Assembly (NCBI RefSeq): GCF_026261605.1 | Contig: NZ_CP102486.1 | Location: forward strand, 4,340,001-4,404,000 | Length of the DNA stretch: 64,000 nucleotides | Reading direction: 5' to 3' | DNA from: Dechloromonas sp. A34 | GTDB taxonomy: Bacteria > Pseudomonadota > Gammaproteobacteria > Burkholderiales > Rhodocyclaceae | In this document: positions 17,162 through 24,456 of the stretch, in pieces | How positions within the stretch are numbered: the stretch's first letter is position 1 | Layout: each line of letters begins with the position of its first letter | Made by a program: the position numbers and the translations under genes | The notes under the pieces: generated by a model | Databases searched by the model: none | The model's input: the letters and a program-made list of their open reading frames with translations, nothing else | Told to the model about the DNA's origin: nothing

Positions 17162-17842
17162 TCAGGCCGGGTGGTATTTTTTCTGGAGACGCTTCACCAG
17201 TTGCGAAGCGGAGAAGCAGATGACGAAATAGACGGCGCCGGCGAAGAGCAGCATTTCGACCAGGCGGCCGTCGCGGTCGCCGACCTTGTAGGCGGCACCG
17301 AAGAAGTCGGCCAAGGCCGAGACGTAGACCAGCGAGGTGTCCTGAAAAAGGATGATCCCTTGCGTCAGGAGCAGCGGCACCATGTTGCGGAAGGCCTGCG
17401 GCAGCACGACGAGGCGCATGGCCTGGCCGTAGGTCATGCCCAGCGCGTAGGAAGCGGCCATCTGCCCCTTGGGGACGCTCTGGATGCCGGCCCGGATGAT
17501 TTCCGAGTAGTAGGCCGCTTCGAACAAGGCAAAACCGGCCATGGCCGAAGACAAACGCAAGTCCGTCCCCTTCGGAATGTTGAACAGCTGCCCGACGAAT
17601 TCCGGCACGATCAGGAAGAACCAGAGCAGCACCATGACCAGCGGCACGGCCCGGAACAGGTTGACGTAGCCGGCGGCAAACCAGGACAGCGCCTTGATCG
17701 GCGACAGCCGCATCATGGCCAGCAAGGTACCCCAGACGATGCCAACGAGCACGGCCTGGAAGGTGATGACCAGGGAGATCTTCATGCCGTCCCAGAGGAA
17801 GGGCAAGGCGCCGGGGATAGAGGACCAGTCGAATTCGTACAT
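17162..17842 (-). CDS. gltK: Glutamate/aspartate ABC transporter permease
   Basis: A 226-residue HisM/GltK-type permease with about five membrane helices and the EAA loop region ([22 protein letters not shown]). The ATG at 17842 has GGAGG eight bases upstream, lying inside the last codons of gltJ, and starts one base after the gltJ stop. A start 15 bases further up would overlap gltJ and has no ribosome site, so it was rejected. Confidence 0.94.
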   Translation of the reverse strand: MYEFDWSSIPGALPFLWDGMKISLVITFQAVLVGIVWGTLLAMMRLSPIKALSWFAAGYVNLFRAVPLVMVLLWFFLIVPEFVGQLFNIPKGTDLRLSSAMAGFALFEAAYYSEIIRAGIQSVPKGQMAASYALGMTYGQAMRLVVLPQAFRNMVPLLLTQGIILFQDTSLVYVSALADFFGAAYKVGDRDGRLVEMLLFAGAVYFVICFSASQLVKRLQKKYHPA

Positions 17843-17843
17843 G

Positions 17844-18581
17844 TTATTTGCCTCCAATGTAGCCAGGGACGGCGATGCGCTTTTCGAACTTGTGCATCAG
17901 GGTCATCACGGTGACGTTGATGATGATGTAGGACAGGGTCACGGCGATGAAGGACTCGAAGGGCTGCGCCGTGTAATCGACTAGCTGGCGGCCCTGGGCG
18001 GCGAGTTCGAGGAGGCCGATGGTGGAGCAGACGGCGGAGTTCTTGAAGATGTTCAGGAACTCGGAGGTCAGCGGCGGCACGACCAGGCGGAAGGCCATCG
18101 GCAGCATCACGTAGCGGTAGGTCTGGGGCAGCGTGAAGCCGAGCGCCAGGCCGGCGTTCTTCTGGCCCCGGGGCAGCGAATTGATGCCGGAGCGGACCTG
18201 CTCGGCGACCCGGGCGCTGGTAAACAACGCGAGACAGATCATCGAAGCGAGGAATTGCTGCATGATCGGGTTCGACTGCTTGTAGGCGTCGCCGATACTC
18301 GCCGGCAACAGTTCGGGCAGCACGAAGTACCAGATGAAGAGCTGGACGAGCAGCGGAATATTGCGGAACAGCTCGACGTAGGCGGTGGCGATGCCGGCCA
18401 GCGCCTTGTTCGGCACCGTGCGCAGGACGCCGACCAGGGCGCCGAGCAGCAGCGCAATGACCCAGGCGCTCAGCGACAGCCCGATGGTCATCTTGAAGCC
18501 GGCGAACATCCAGCCGAGATAGGTGTCGTCACCGGTCGCGGACGGCTGCAAAAAGACGCCCCAGTTCCATTGGTAACCCAT
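17844..18581 (-). CDS. gltJ: Glutamate/aspartate ABC transporter permease
   Basis: A 245-residue permease. The N-terminus [10 protein letters not shown] and the EAA motif region ([20 protein letters not shown]) match GltJ. It pairs with GltK in the inner membrane. It is separated from gltI by 149 bases that hold a strong stem-loop, consistent with lower expression of permease than of binding protein. Confidence 0.95.
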   Translation of the reverse strand: MGYQWNWGVFLQPSATGDDTYLGWMFAGFKMTIGLSLSAWVIALLLGALVGVLRTVPNKALAGIATAYVELFRNIPLLVQLFIWYFVLPELLPASIGDAYKQSNPIMQQFLASMICLALFTSARVAEQVRSGINSLPRGQKNAGLALGFTLPQTYRYVMLPMAFRLVVPPLTSEFLNIFKNSAVCSTIGLLELAAQGRQLVDYTAQPFESFIAVTLSYIIINVTVMTLMHKFEKRIAVPGYIGGK

Positions 18582-18608
18582 ATTGAATCCCTCCTTTGGT
18601 TGATCTTC

Positions 18609-18636
18609 CCGGGGCCGCCCGGAAAACAGGCCCCGG
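18609..18636 (-). other. Stem-loop between gltI and gltJ
   Basis: Perfect 8-bp arms CCGGGGCC and GGCCCCGG with a 12-base loop. There is no T run after the stem on the minus strand, so it is more likely an RNA-stabilising or processing hairpin that raises binding protein over permease than a full terminator. This is common in ABC operons. Confidence 0.6.
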
Positions 18637-18730
18637 TGTTTCAGTCGCTCAGCATTCCCAGAAGATGCGCTGGAGATCCTTGCTGTCCTGCGTCCTGGTC
18701 ATTCGGCGGCTCGCGTCCGGTTCTCGTCGA

Positions 18731-19630
18731 TTACTCGAAAGCCTTGTCGTTCGGAGCCTTGTACAGCGCCTTCATTTCATCCGACAGCGGCATGTTGAGG
18801 TTCAGTCCCTTGGGCGGGATCGGGTTCATGAACCACTTGGCGTAGATCTTTTCGGCTTCGCCCGAGGTCATCGCCTTGGTCAGTGCCGCATCGACCACCT
18901 TCTTGAAGCCCGGGTCGTCCTTGCGCAGCATGCAGCCATAGGCTTCCTTCGATTGCGCCGTACCGACCACGGCCCAGTCGCCGGCTTTCTTGGCCTTGGC
19001 CATTTCGCCGTAGAGCAGCGCGTCGTCCATCATGAAGGCGACGGCACGGCCGGTTTCCAGGGTCAGGAAGGATTCGCCATGATCCTTGGCCGAGATGATG
19101 CTCATGCCCATCTTCTTGTCTTCGTTCATCTTGCGGATCAGGCGCTCGGAAGTGGTGCCGGCGGTGGTGACGACGTTCTTGCCGGCAAGGTCGGCGAAGT
19201 CGTTGATCCCGGAACCCTTCTTGGTCAGCAGCTTGGTGCCGATGACGAAGATGGTGGTCGAGAAGCCGACCTGCTTCTGGCGTTCGAGGTTGTTGGTGGT
19301 CGAGCCGCATTCGATATCGACGGTGCCGTTCTGGACCAGGGTGATGCGGTTGGCCGAAGTGACCGGCATCAGCTTGGTTTCGATCTTGGCCAGCTTGAGT
19401 TCGCTTTTGATGCCATCGACCACTTTGAGCATCAGTTCGTGCGAATAGCCGATGACCTGCTGCTTGTCGTCGTAATAGGAGAAGGGAATCGAGGATTCGC
19501 GGTGGCCGAGGGTGATCGTGCCGGTGTCCTTGATCTTCTTCAGGGTCAGGGATTCCTGCGCCTGAACCGGGGTCGTGGCGGTCGCGCAGAGAGCGGAAGC
19601 AAGGGCAGTGGCGATGGCAATTCTTTTCAT
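18731..19630 (-). CDS. gltI: Glutamate/aspartate ABC transporter periplasmic binding protein
   Basis: A 299-residue family 3 solute-binding protein. A signal peptide (MKRIAIATALASALCATATTP, cleaved near VQAQE) precedes a mature domain with typical GltI segments, including GTITLGHRESSIPFSYYDD and ECGSTTNNLERQKQV. It binds glutamate or aspartate in the periplasm. A ribosome site AGGAG lies six bases upstream of the ATG. It is the first gene of the transcript that runs through gltJKL, marC and probably the two-component genes; the promoter looks sigma-54 dependent. Confidence 0.95.
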   Translation of the reverse strand: MKRIAIATALASALCATATTPVQAQESLTLKKIKDTGTITLGHRESSIPFSYYDDKQQVIGYSHELMLKVVDGIKSELKLAKIETKLMPVTSANRITLVQNGTVDIECGSTTNNLERQKQVGFSTTIFVIGTKLLTKKGSGINDFADLAGKNVVTTAGTTSERLIRKMNEDKKMGMSIISAKDHGESFLTLETGRAVAFMMDDALLYGEMAKAKKAGDWAVVGTAQSKEAYGCMLRKDDPGFKKVVDAALTKAMTSGEAEKIYAKWFMNPIPPKGLNLNMPLSDEMKALYKAPNDKAFE

Positions 19631-19680
19631 GTTGTCTCCTGAAGGTGTAGAAGCCAGCTTGGCTTCGGCAGGAAAGACAA

Positions 19681-19696
19681 CGCAGGGGCCGTGCCA
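19681..19696 (-). promoter_or_regulatory. Sigma-54 (-24/-12) promoter of gltI
   Basis: Reading the minus strand, TGGCACGGCCCCTGCG fits the RpoN consensus TGGCACG-N4-TTGC with one change, with GG and GC exactly ten bases apart. It ends about 50 bases upstream of the gltI ATG, giving a short leader. The nearby IHF match and paired upstream repeats, and the sigma-54 activator gene in the same transcript, support it. Confidence 0.85.
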
Positions 19697-19722
19697 GCCG
19701 GCTGCAGCCCGAAACAGAACAC

Positions 19723-19735
19723 CAAATTATTGATT
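19723..19735 (-). promoter_or_regulatory. IHF binding site between enhancer and gltI promoter
   Basis: Minus strand AATCAATAATTTG is a full match to the IHF consensus WATCAANNNNTTR. It lies between the -24/-12 element and the upstream repeat pair, the usual place for DNA bending at sigma-54 promoters. Confidence 0.7.
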
Positions 19736-19772
19736 TAATAAGCTTTTGCGAAAGCGCAGCAAGCATGGCCGC

Positions 19773-19823
19773 CGGATTTCCGATACCCGGCCAGATTCAG
19801 CCATCGGATTTCCGACACCCGGC
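19773..19823. promoter_or_regulatory. Paired 19-bp repeats, candidate enhancer for the DctD/AauR-type activator
   Basis: CGGATTTCCGATACCCGGC (19773-19791) and CGGATTTCCGACACCCGGC (19805-19823) differ at one base and are 32 bp apart, three helical turns. Each holds the inverted pair CGGA-TT-TCCG. They lie about 77-142 bases upstream of the sigma-54 element, in the correct range for an upstream activator, and end just after the nirH stop codon. Confidence 0.75.
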
Positions 19824-19824
19824 G

Positions 19825-20295
19825 CTAGATACGCAGGCCGCTCTTCTTCAGGATGCGTGTCGAGAACAGCACATCGCGCGCCCGGCAGTGCTCGCCGAGC
19901 AACCGACTGATGACTTCGGCCTTGGCGCGCACTTCATCGCGGCTGCTGCCATGAACCATGGCGAACAGGTTGTAGGGCCAGGCCGGCAGGGCGCGCGGCC
20001 GGCGGTAGCAGTGGGTGACGAAATCCAGCGCGCCGACCGCTTCCCCGAGCCGGTCGACCGCCTCGTCGGCGACATCCCAGACCGTCATGCCGTTGGCCGT
20101 CCAGCCGATGGCGTAGTGATTGGGCACGGCGCCGATGCGGCGGATGATGCCGGCCTCAAGCAGGGCCTGCAGGCGGCGCATGACCTCGTCGGCCGACCAG
20201 CCGAGCCGCTCGGCCAGCGCCCGGTAGGGCCGGGCGACCAGCGGCAGCCCTTCCTGGGTGGCGACGATCAGGGCGCGGTCGCGGTCGTCGATCAT
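19825..20295 (-). CDS. nirH: Siroheme decarboxylase subunit NirH (heme d1 biosynthesis)
   Basis: A 156-residue Lrp/AsnC-like protein. An N-terminal winged helix (PYRALAERLGWSADEVMRRL) is followed by the RAM-like domain with the heme d1 family motif CYRRPRALPAWPYNLFAMVHG. NirD, L, G and H together decarboxylate siroheme to didecarboxysiroheme. The start overlaps the nirG stop (ATGA). It is the last gene of the nirS-directed transcript. It resembles the C-terminal half of NirDL more than NirG. Confidence 0.88.
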   Translation of the reverse strand: MIDDRDRALIVATQEGLPLVARPYRALAERLGWSADEVMRRLQALLEAGIIRRIGAVPNHYAIGWTANGMTVWDVADEAVDRLGEAVGALDFVTHCYRRPRALPAWPYNLFAMVHGSSRDEVRAKAEVISRLLGEHCRARDVLFSTRILKKSGLRI

Positions 20296-20750
20296 GCGCG
20301 GACCGCCAGCTTCATCTCGACGAAATACTCGCGTTCCTTGGGAAAGGCGTGCACCGGCAGTCCCGTGTCACGCTCGATGCGGGCGATCGCCTCGGCGATG
20401 CCGGCCGGGGCTTCGGTGGCGAGAACGAACCACATGTTCAACAGGTGCTCGCGCCGGTAGTTGTGGGCGACCTGGGGCAGCGCATTGACCAGCGCGGCGA
20501 CCGTCTCGTAGCGCTCTTCGGGCACGGCCAGGGCGGCGAGCACGAAGGCGCCGCCCATGCGTTCGATCTGCATCATCGGGCCGAAGCGGGTCAGCACCTT
20601 GTCGGCGAGCAGGCGTTCCAGGCGCTGCAGCAACTCGTCCTCGGCGATGCCGAGCTGGCCTGCGACCGCGGCATAGGGGTGCTCGCAGATCGGGAAGCCG
20701 CCCTGCCAGTGGTTGATGATCTGGCGGTCGACGGCGTCCAGTTCAGGCAT
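20292..20750 (-). CDS. nirG: Siroheme decarboxylase subunit NirG
   Basis: A 152-residue Lrp-like protein with a winged helix (PYAAVAGQLGIAEDELLQRLERL) and the motif HNYRREHLLNMWFVLAT, as in NirD/NirG-type subunits. It acts with NirDL and NirH on siroheme in heme d1 synthesis. It overlaps nirDL by eight bases and nirH by four, so the subunits are made together. Confidence 0.87.
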   Translation of the reverse strand: MPELDAVDRQIINHWQGGFPICEHPYAAVAGQLGIAEDELLQRLERLLADKVLTRFGPMMQIERMGGAFVLAALAVPEERYETVAALVNALPQVAHNYRREHLLNMWFVLATEAPAGIAEAIARIERDTGLPVHAFPKEREYFVEMKLAVRA

Positions 20751-21711
20751 AGCGGGCGCCGTTCTGCTTGAAACGGGTCAGCGAGAACAGCACGTCGTGG
20801 GCGCAATCGGCCAGGCCGTGGCGCTGACGCAGGTCGGCGATGATCTCTTCAACCTCGGCCCGCTCGCGGCCGTGGATCATGCAGAACAGGTTGTACGGCC
20901 AGTCCGGCAGGTGACGCGGCCGGCGGTAGCACAGCGTCACGGCCGGCTCCTCGGCGAGCGCCCGGCCGATCTCGCCGACCTGGTCGTCCGGAATGTCGTG
21001 GACCAGCATTGCGTTGGCGGTATAGCCCAGTTCGCGGTGGCGGACGACGACGCCGAAACGCTTGATCGCGCCCTCTTCCAGCCAGCGCCGGATGCGCCCG
21101 AGGACTTCGGGCTCCGAGGCGCCGATCCGCTCGGCGATCAGCGCGAAAGGCCGGATGAACAGCGGCAGCCCTTCCTGCAGCACCGAGACCAGGCGCCGCT
21201 CGGCCTCGTCAATCGGCGACACCGGGTGCACCGGACGGACCTCGACCGTTTTCTTGGCAGCGCCGCCGGACAACGCGAAGCCGAGGTCGATGTGGAATTC
21301 CTCGACCAGCGGCAGCGCCAGCAGCGGATGCCCCGCCGCCTGCTCGATCGCCCGCAGCGTCGCCTGCAGGCGGCCTTCGCTGGCGGCGGTGACGACGAAC
21401 CACAGGTTGTAGCGATGTTCGCGTTCGTAGTTGTGATTGACCTCTGGGAAGCGGTTGACCGCCGCCGCCACGGCTTCCAGCTGTTCCGGCGCCACCGCCA
21501 TCGCGGCCAGGGTCGAGGCGCCGATCCGCTTCGGGGCGAAGACGGCGCCGACCCGCGAGATCTTGCCTTCGCGGCGCAGCTTTTCGAGGCTGCTCAGCAC
21601 CCGCTTCTCGGCGACGCCGAGGCGCGCCGCCAGTTCGGCGAACGGCGCCGGGCAGAGCGGGAAGTCGCGCTGGAATTCGTTGAGCAGGCGGAATTCGAAG
21701 GTGTCGGTCAT
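20743..21711 (-). CDS. nirDL: Fused siroheme decarboxylase subunits NirD-NirL
   Basis: A 322-residue protein with two Lrp-like modules. Residues 1 to about 148 are NirD-like (PFAELAARLGVAEKRVLSSLEKL and HNYEREHRYNLWFVV); residues from about 170 are NirL-like (ALIAERIGASEPEVLGRIRRWL and CYRRPRHLPDWPYNLFCMIHG). The linker is Lys/Val/Pro-rich. Fusion of nirD and nirL is known in several denitrifiers. Its stop overlaps nirG, and its ATG overlaps the nirF stop by one base. Confidence 0.9.
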   Translation of the reverse strand: MTDTFEFRLLNEFQRDFPLCPAPFAELAARLGVAEKRVLSSLEKLRREGKISRVGAVFAPKRIGASTLAAMAVAPEQLEAVAAAVNRFPEVNHNYEREHRYNLWFVVTAASEGRLQATLRAIEQAAGHPLLALPLVEEFHIDLGFALSGGAAKKTVEVRPVHPVSPIDEAERRLVSVLQEGLPLFIRPFALIAERIGASEPEVLGRIRRWLEEGAIKRFGVVVRHRELGYTANAMLVHDIPDDQVGEIGRALAEEPAVTLCYRRPRHLPDWPYNLFCMIHGRERAEVEEIIADLRQRHGLADCAHDVLFSLTRFKQNGARYA

Positions 21712-22874
21712 CAGAAGCCTATGCGTGCAGCCCGGGAGGTGAAGAAGATGCCGGAAGGATTATCTGCCGAAATATCACCCAATTTCGCAAAGCTGTCTGT
21801 GTCATAGATCAATACTTTGTGGTCGTCGCGAGCCGAGAGCCAGACATTTTCGCCGCGAGGCGCGAATTCCATGTGCAGGATGCCCTTGCCTGGCGCCATC
21901 TGCTGAACGACCTTGCCGGCCAGGGTGTCGATCACATCGAGCTTGCCGTTGTCGGGGAAGGCGAAATTGACCCAGACCTGACGACCGTCGGGGCGGGCCA
22001 TGACGAAGACCGGCTGGCCGCGCACCGCAATGCGCCCGACTTCCTTCCAGGTCGCGACATCGACGACCAGCACCTCGTGGCGGCCGATCGCCGGCAGATA
22101 GGCCTTGCCCTGGGCCACCGACCAGCCGCGCAGGTGGGGCATCTTGAAGACCGGCAGCTTCTGCTCGCCGCGGCCATAGTTTTCGAGAATTTTGCGGGCG
22201 CCCTTCTCCGGCTGCCAGAGATCGAGCATCGCCACGCCATCCTCGCCGAACAGGCCGGCCAGGAAATAGCGGCCGTCCGGCGTCACCAGACCATCGTAGG
22301 GCTGGAGGCCGGCGGGGTAGCGCTGCGTCTTCGGCTGCCGCGGATTGCTGAAATCGCTGACCCAGATTTCGCCGCCGTCGAACAGCGCGTAGGCGAACTT
22401 GTTGCCCGGTACGTCGGCCAGCCCGACGACCTTGGAGAACTTGCCGGGCGCGTATTCGGCCGGCACTTCGGACAGCAGTTCCAGCGTCTCGGCATCGAAA
22501 GCCTTGATGCCGCCCGGCGTGTAGTTCTGGGCGACAACGATGCGCCCGTCCTGCGAGATCGAGCCGCCGATGGCGTTGCCCGACTGCATGACGCGCTTGA
22601 CGATCTTCGCTTCCAGCAGATCGATCTTGGTCAGCCCGCCGTCGCGGCCGAAGACGAAGGCGTAGCGGCCATCCCGTGAATAGACGGCGGAGGCGTGCGA
22701 GAGGTCGCCCAGGCCTTCGATCCGGGCATAGGACTGGCGCGCAGTGGTATTGACCAGCGTCACGTGGCCGCTGGCGCGCTCGATGATCAGCCCGAGATCG
22801 CCGGTGCCGCGCAGTTGCGGCGCGGCGCAGGCGTTGAGCAGCAGGACCAGCAGGAAACTCAGGAGCAGACGCAT
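21711..22874 (-). CDS. nirF: Heme d1 biosynthesis protein NirF, lipoprotein
   Basis: A 387-residue beta-propeller protein related to the d1 domain of NirS. The N-terminus MRLLLSFLLVLLLNACAAP is a lipoprotein signal with Cys16 as the lipid site, placing it in the periplasm, membrane anchored. It binds and processes a late heme d1 precursor. It lies seven bases after nirC and overlaps nirDL by one base. Confidence 0.92.
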   Translation of the reverse strand: MRLLLSFLLVLLLNACAAPQLRGTGDLGLIIERASGHVTLVNTTARQSYARIEGLGDLSHASAVYSRDGRYAFVFGRDGGLTKIDLLEAKIVKRVMQSGNAIGGSISQDGRIVVAQNYTPGGIKAFDAETLELLSEVPAEYAPGKFSKVVGLADVPGNKFAYALFDGGEIWVSDFSNPRQPKTQRYPAGLQPYDGLVTPDGRYFLAGLFGEDGVAMLDLWQPEKGARKILENYGRGEQKLPVFKMPHLRGWSVAQGKAYLPAIGRHEVLVVDVATWKEVGRIAVRGQPVFVMARPDGRQVWVNFAFPDNGKLDVIDTLAGKVVQQMAPGKGILHMEFAPRGENVWLSARDDHKVLIYDTDSFAKLGDISADNPSGIFFTSRAARIGF

Positions 22875-22881
22875 GGCAGCC

Positions 22882-23196
22882 TCACTTGGGGAATTCGGTC
22901 ATCAGTTTTTCGACAATCCAGCTCGCCTCTGCTTCCGAGATGAACTGCTGCCAAGGCGGCATCGGCGTTCCCGGGCGGCCGTAGACGATGGTCGCCATCA
23001 GCCCCTCGGCCGGCTTGTCGCGCAGATTGGCCGGCAGCAGGGCCGGGCCGAGGCCGCCCTGCAGGGTCATGCCGTGGCAGGAGCCGCAATCCTGGCGGAC
23101 CAGACGCACCAGTTCCTGTTGCCGCGCGGCATCGGGTTCGGCAGCCAGAGCAGTGGACGACATCAAAAGAAGGGCAAGCAGCAGCCTACTCGACAA
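22882..23196 (-). CDS. nirC: Small periplasmic cytochrome c, NirC
   Basis: A 104-residue monoheme cytochrome c. After a signal peptide (ending ALAAEP) comes the heme motif CGSCH near residue 37, and the methionine ligand is probably in GTPMPPW. NirC can give electrons to NirS. It is between the cupredoxin gene, which it overlaps by 11 bases, and nirF. Confidence 0.88.
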   Translation of the reverse strand: MSSRLLLALLLMSSTALAAEPDAARQQELVRLVRQDCGSCHGMTLQGGLGPALLPANLRDKPAEGLMATIVYGRPGTPMPPWQQFISEAEASWIVEKLMTEFPK

Positions 23197-23533
23197 GGAT
23201 TACCCCTTTCATTTCCGGGTGCGGGCCGCAGTGGTATTCGTAACGTCCGGCCTTTTCGAAACGACGCGTCCAGCTTTCATCGGGAAACAGGCGTTCCGAC
23301 TCCAGTCCGCCTTCGGCCGGGAAGACTACCGAGTGACTAGTCCGCTTTTCGTGGTTGCTCCAGCGCACGCTCTCGCCGGCGCGGACGCGGACTTCCGGCG
23401 GCCGGAACTGGTAGGCCTCGATGCGCACCTCGCTCGTTTCCTGTGCCGGGGCCGCGAATGAAAAGAGCGCCAATACCACCGGCGCCGCTTTCCAGAGCCG
23501 CCATTCGCCAGACGCGATGACAGCACGCTTCAT
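23186..23533 (-). CDS. Periplasmic cupredoxin (plastocyanin/pseudoazurin-like) in the nir operon
   Basis: A 115-residue exported type 1 copper protein. The N-terminal signal region ends near FAAPAQE. Copper ligands are visible: His in RTSHSVVF, then Cys, His and Met in YHCGPHPEMKG. It starts with ATG seven bases after AAGG. It could carry electrons to NirS or NirC, like azurin or pseudoazurin in other denitrifiers. Such a gene inside the nir operon is unusual; the electron partner is not shown by sequence. Confidence 0.85.
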   Translation of the reverse strand: MKRAVIASGEWRLWKAAPVVLALFSFAAPAQETSEVRIEAYQFRPPEVRVRAGESVRWSNHEKRTSHSVVFPAEGGLESERLFPDESWTRRFEKAGRYEYHCGPHPEMKGVILVE

Positions 23534-23542
23534 GATGCGGCC

Positions 23543-24379
23543 TTACTGCTTGACGGCCTTGACGTCGCCATCCGTCCCCAGGCCGATGGTCTGGTTGAAG
23601 GAGACGTGGTGGAAGCGTCCGCCGGCATTGTCGGCATGGATGGCGACCCCAAAGGTCACGGCCTTGCCGGCGGCCAGCGTGGCATTGCCAGCCAGCTTGC
23701 GAGTGAAGGTTACGGTGTAGACGTCGCCCGCCTTGGCGCCTTCGGCCGTTGCTCCGGCCTTGCCGCCTTCCATGTTGCGCTTGTCGGTGACCGATCCGTC
23801 GACCACCTTGCCGCTGCTCTTCCACTGCATCAGGTCCATCGCACCCGGCGTGGCGTACTTGGTCTTCTTGTCGTCGGCACCCGGCATGGTGCGGACATCC
23901 TTGTGGCAGGTCGCCCAGCAACCGGCCTGCTCGCCCAGCGGCACCTTGTCGTTGGGGAACATCAGAGTGGCCTTGACTTCGTTGTCCTTGTCCGACTTGT
24001 CGAAGCCGCCGGCCGGTGCCTTGAAGGTCAAGCGCACGTAGAGGTTGCTGGCATCGTAGGCGGCCTGGACACCGACCGGGAAGGCGCCGGTTTTTGGCGC
24101 ACCCTTGGGTTCCAGTTCCTTGCTGGCCAGACGCTTGGTGTCGAGGCTCAGCTTGCCGTCCTCGATGTGGCAGCCGGCGCAGGTTTCGCCCTTCTTCAGG
24201 CCGCTGGCACCGCTGTGTTCGCCCTTGCCCTGCACCCACTCGATCGGCGTCGCGCCGGGATGGAAGACATGGATATCCTTCTTCGGCACCTTGCTCCAGT
24301 CGGGTGCGGCGACGGCCGCTGTCGCGCCCAGTGCCAGCAGGGCACCGGTCACGGCGAAGGAAATGAGCTTCTGATTCAC
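23543..24379 (-). CDS. Exported multiheme-type cytochrome with ethylbenzene-dehydrogenase-related heme domain
   Basis: A 278-residue exported protein (signal peptide to about residue 25). It has one classical heme motif CAGCH and a second site CWATCH, which is a CX3CH pattern. The rest resembles the heme-binding domain of ethylbenzene dehydrogenase gamma subunits (EB_dh family), with repeated beta segments such as YDASNLYVRLTFKAP. It follows nirS directly and starts 10 bases before the cupredoxin, so an electron-transfer role in nitrite respiration is likely. The second heme site is uncertain. Confidence 0.75.
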   Translation of the reverse strand: MNQKLISFAVTGALLALGATAAVAAPDWSKVPKKDIHVFHPGATPIEWVQGKGEHSGASGLKKGETCAGCHIEDGKLSLDTKRLASKELEPKGAPKTGAFPVGVQAAYDASNLYVRLTFKAPAGGFDKSDKDNEVKATLMFPNDKVPLGEQAGCWATCHKDVRTMPGADDKKTKYATPGAMDLMQWKSSGKVVDGSVTDKRNMEGGKAGATAEGAKAGDVYTVTFTRKLAGNATLAAGKAVTFGVAIHADNAGGRFHHVSFNQTIGLGTDGDVKAVKQ

Positions 24380-24400
24380 GTTTTATCTCCTAGGTGATGC

Positions 24401-24426
24401 CAGACGGAGGCTGGCGCCCCCGTCTG
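24401..24426 (-). other. Stem-loop between nirS and the next gene
   Basis: Arms CAGACGG and CCGTCTG, 7 bp, with further G-C pairs inside past a bulged base. No T run follows. It may stabilise the nirS message or reduce read-through, so that nirS is made in excess over the assembly genes. Confidence 0.5.
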
Positions 24427-24456
24427 CTTGACTGCTTCCGGAACTGCAATCCAGGA

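Noticed and set aside
16412..17914. 500-codon plus-strand frame
   Set aside because: Antisense to gltL and gltK, both clear genes.
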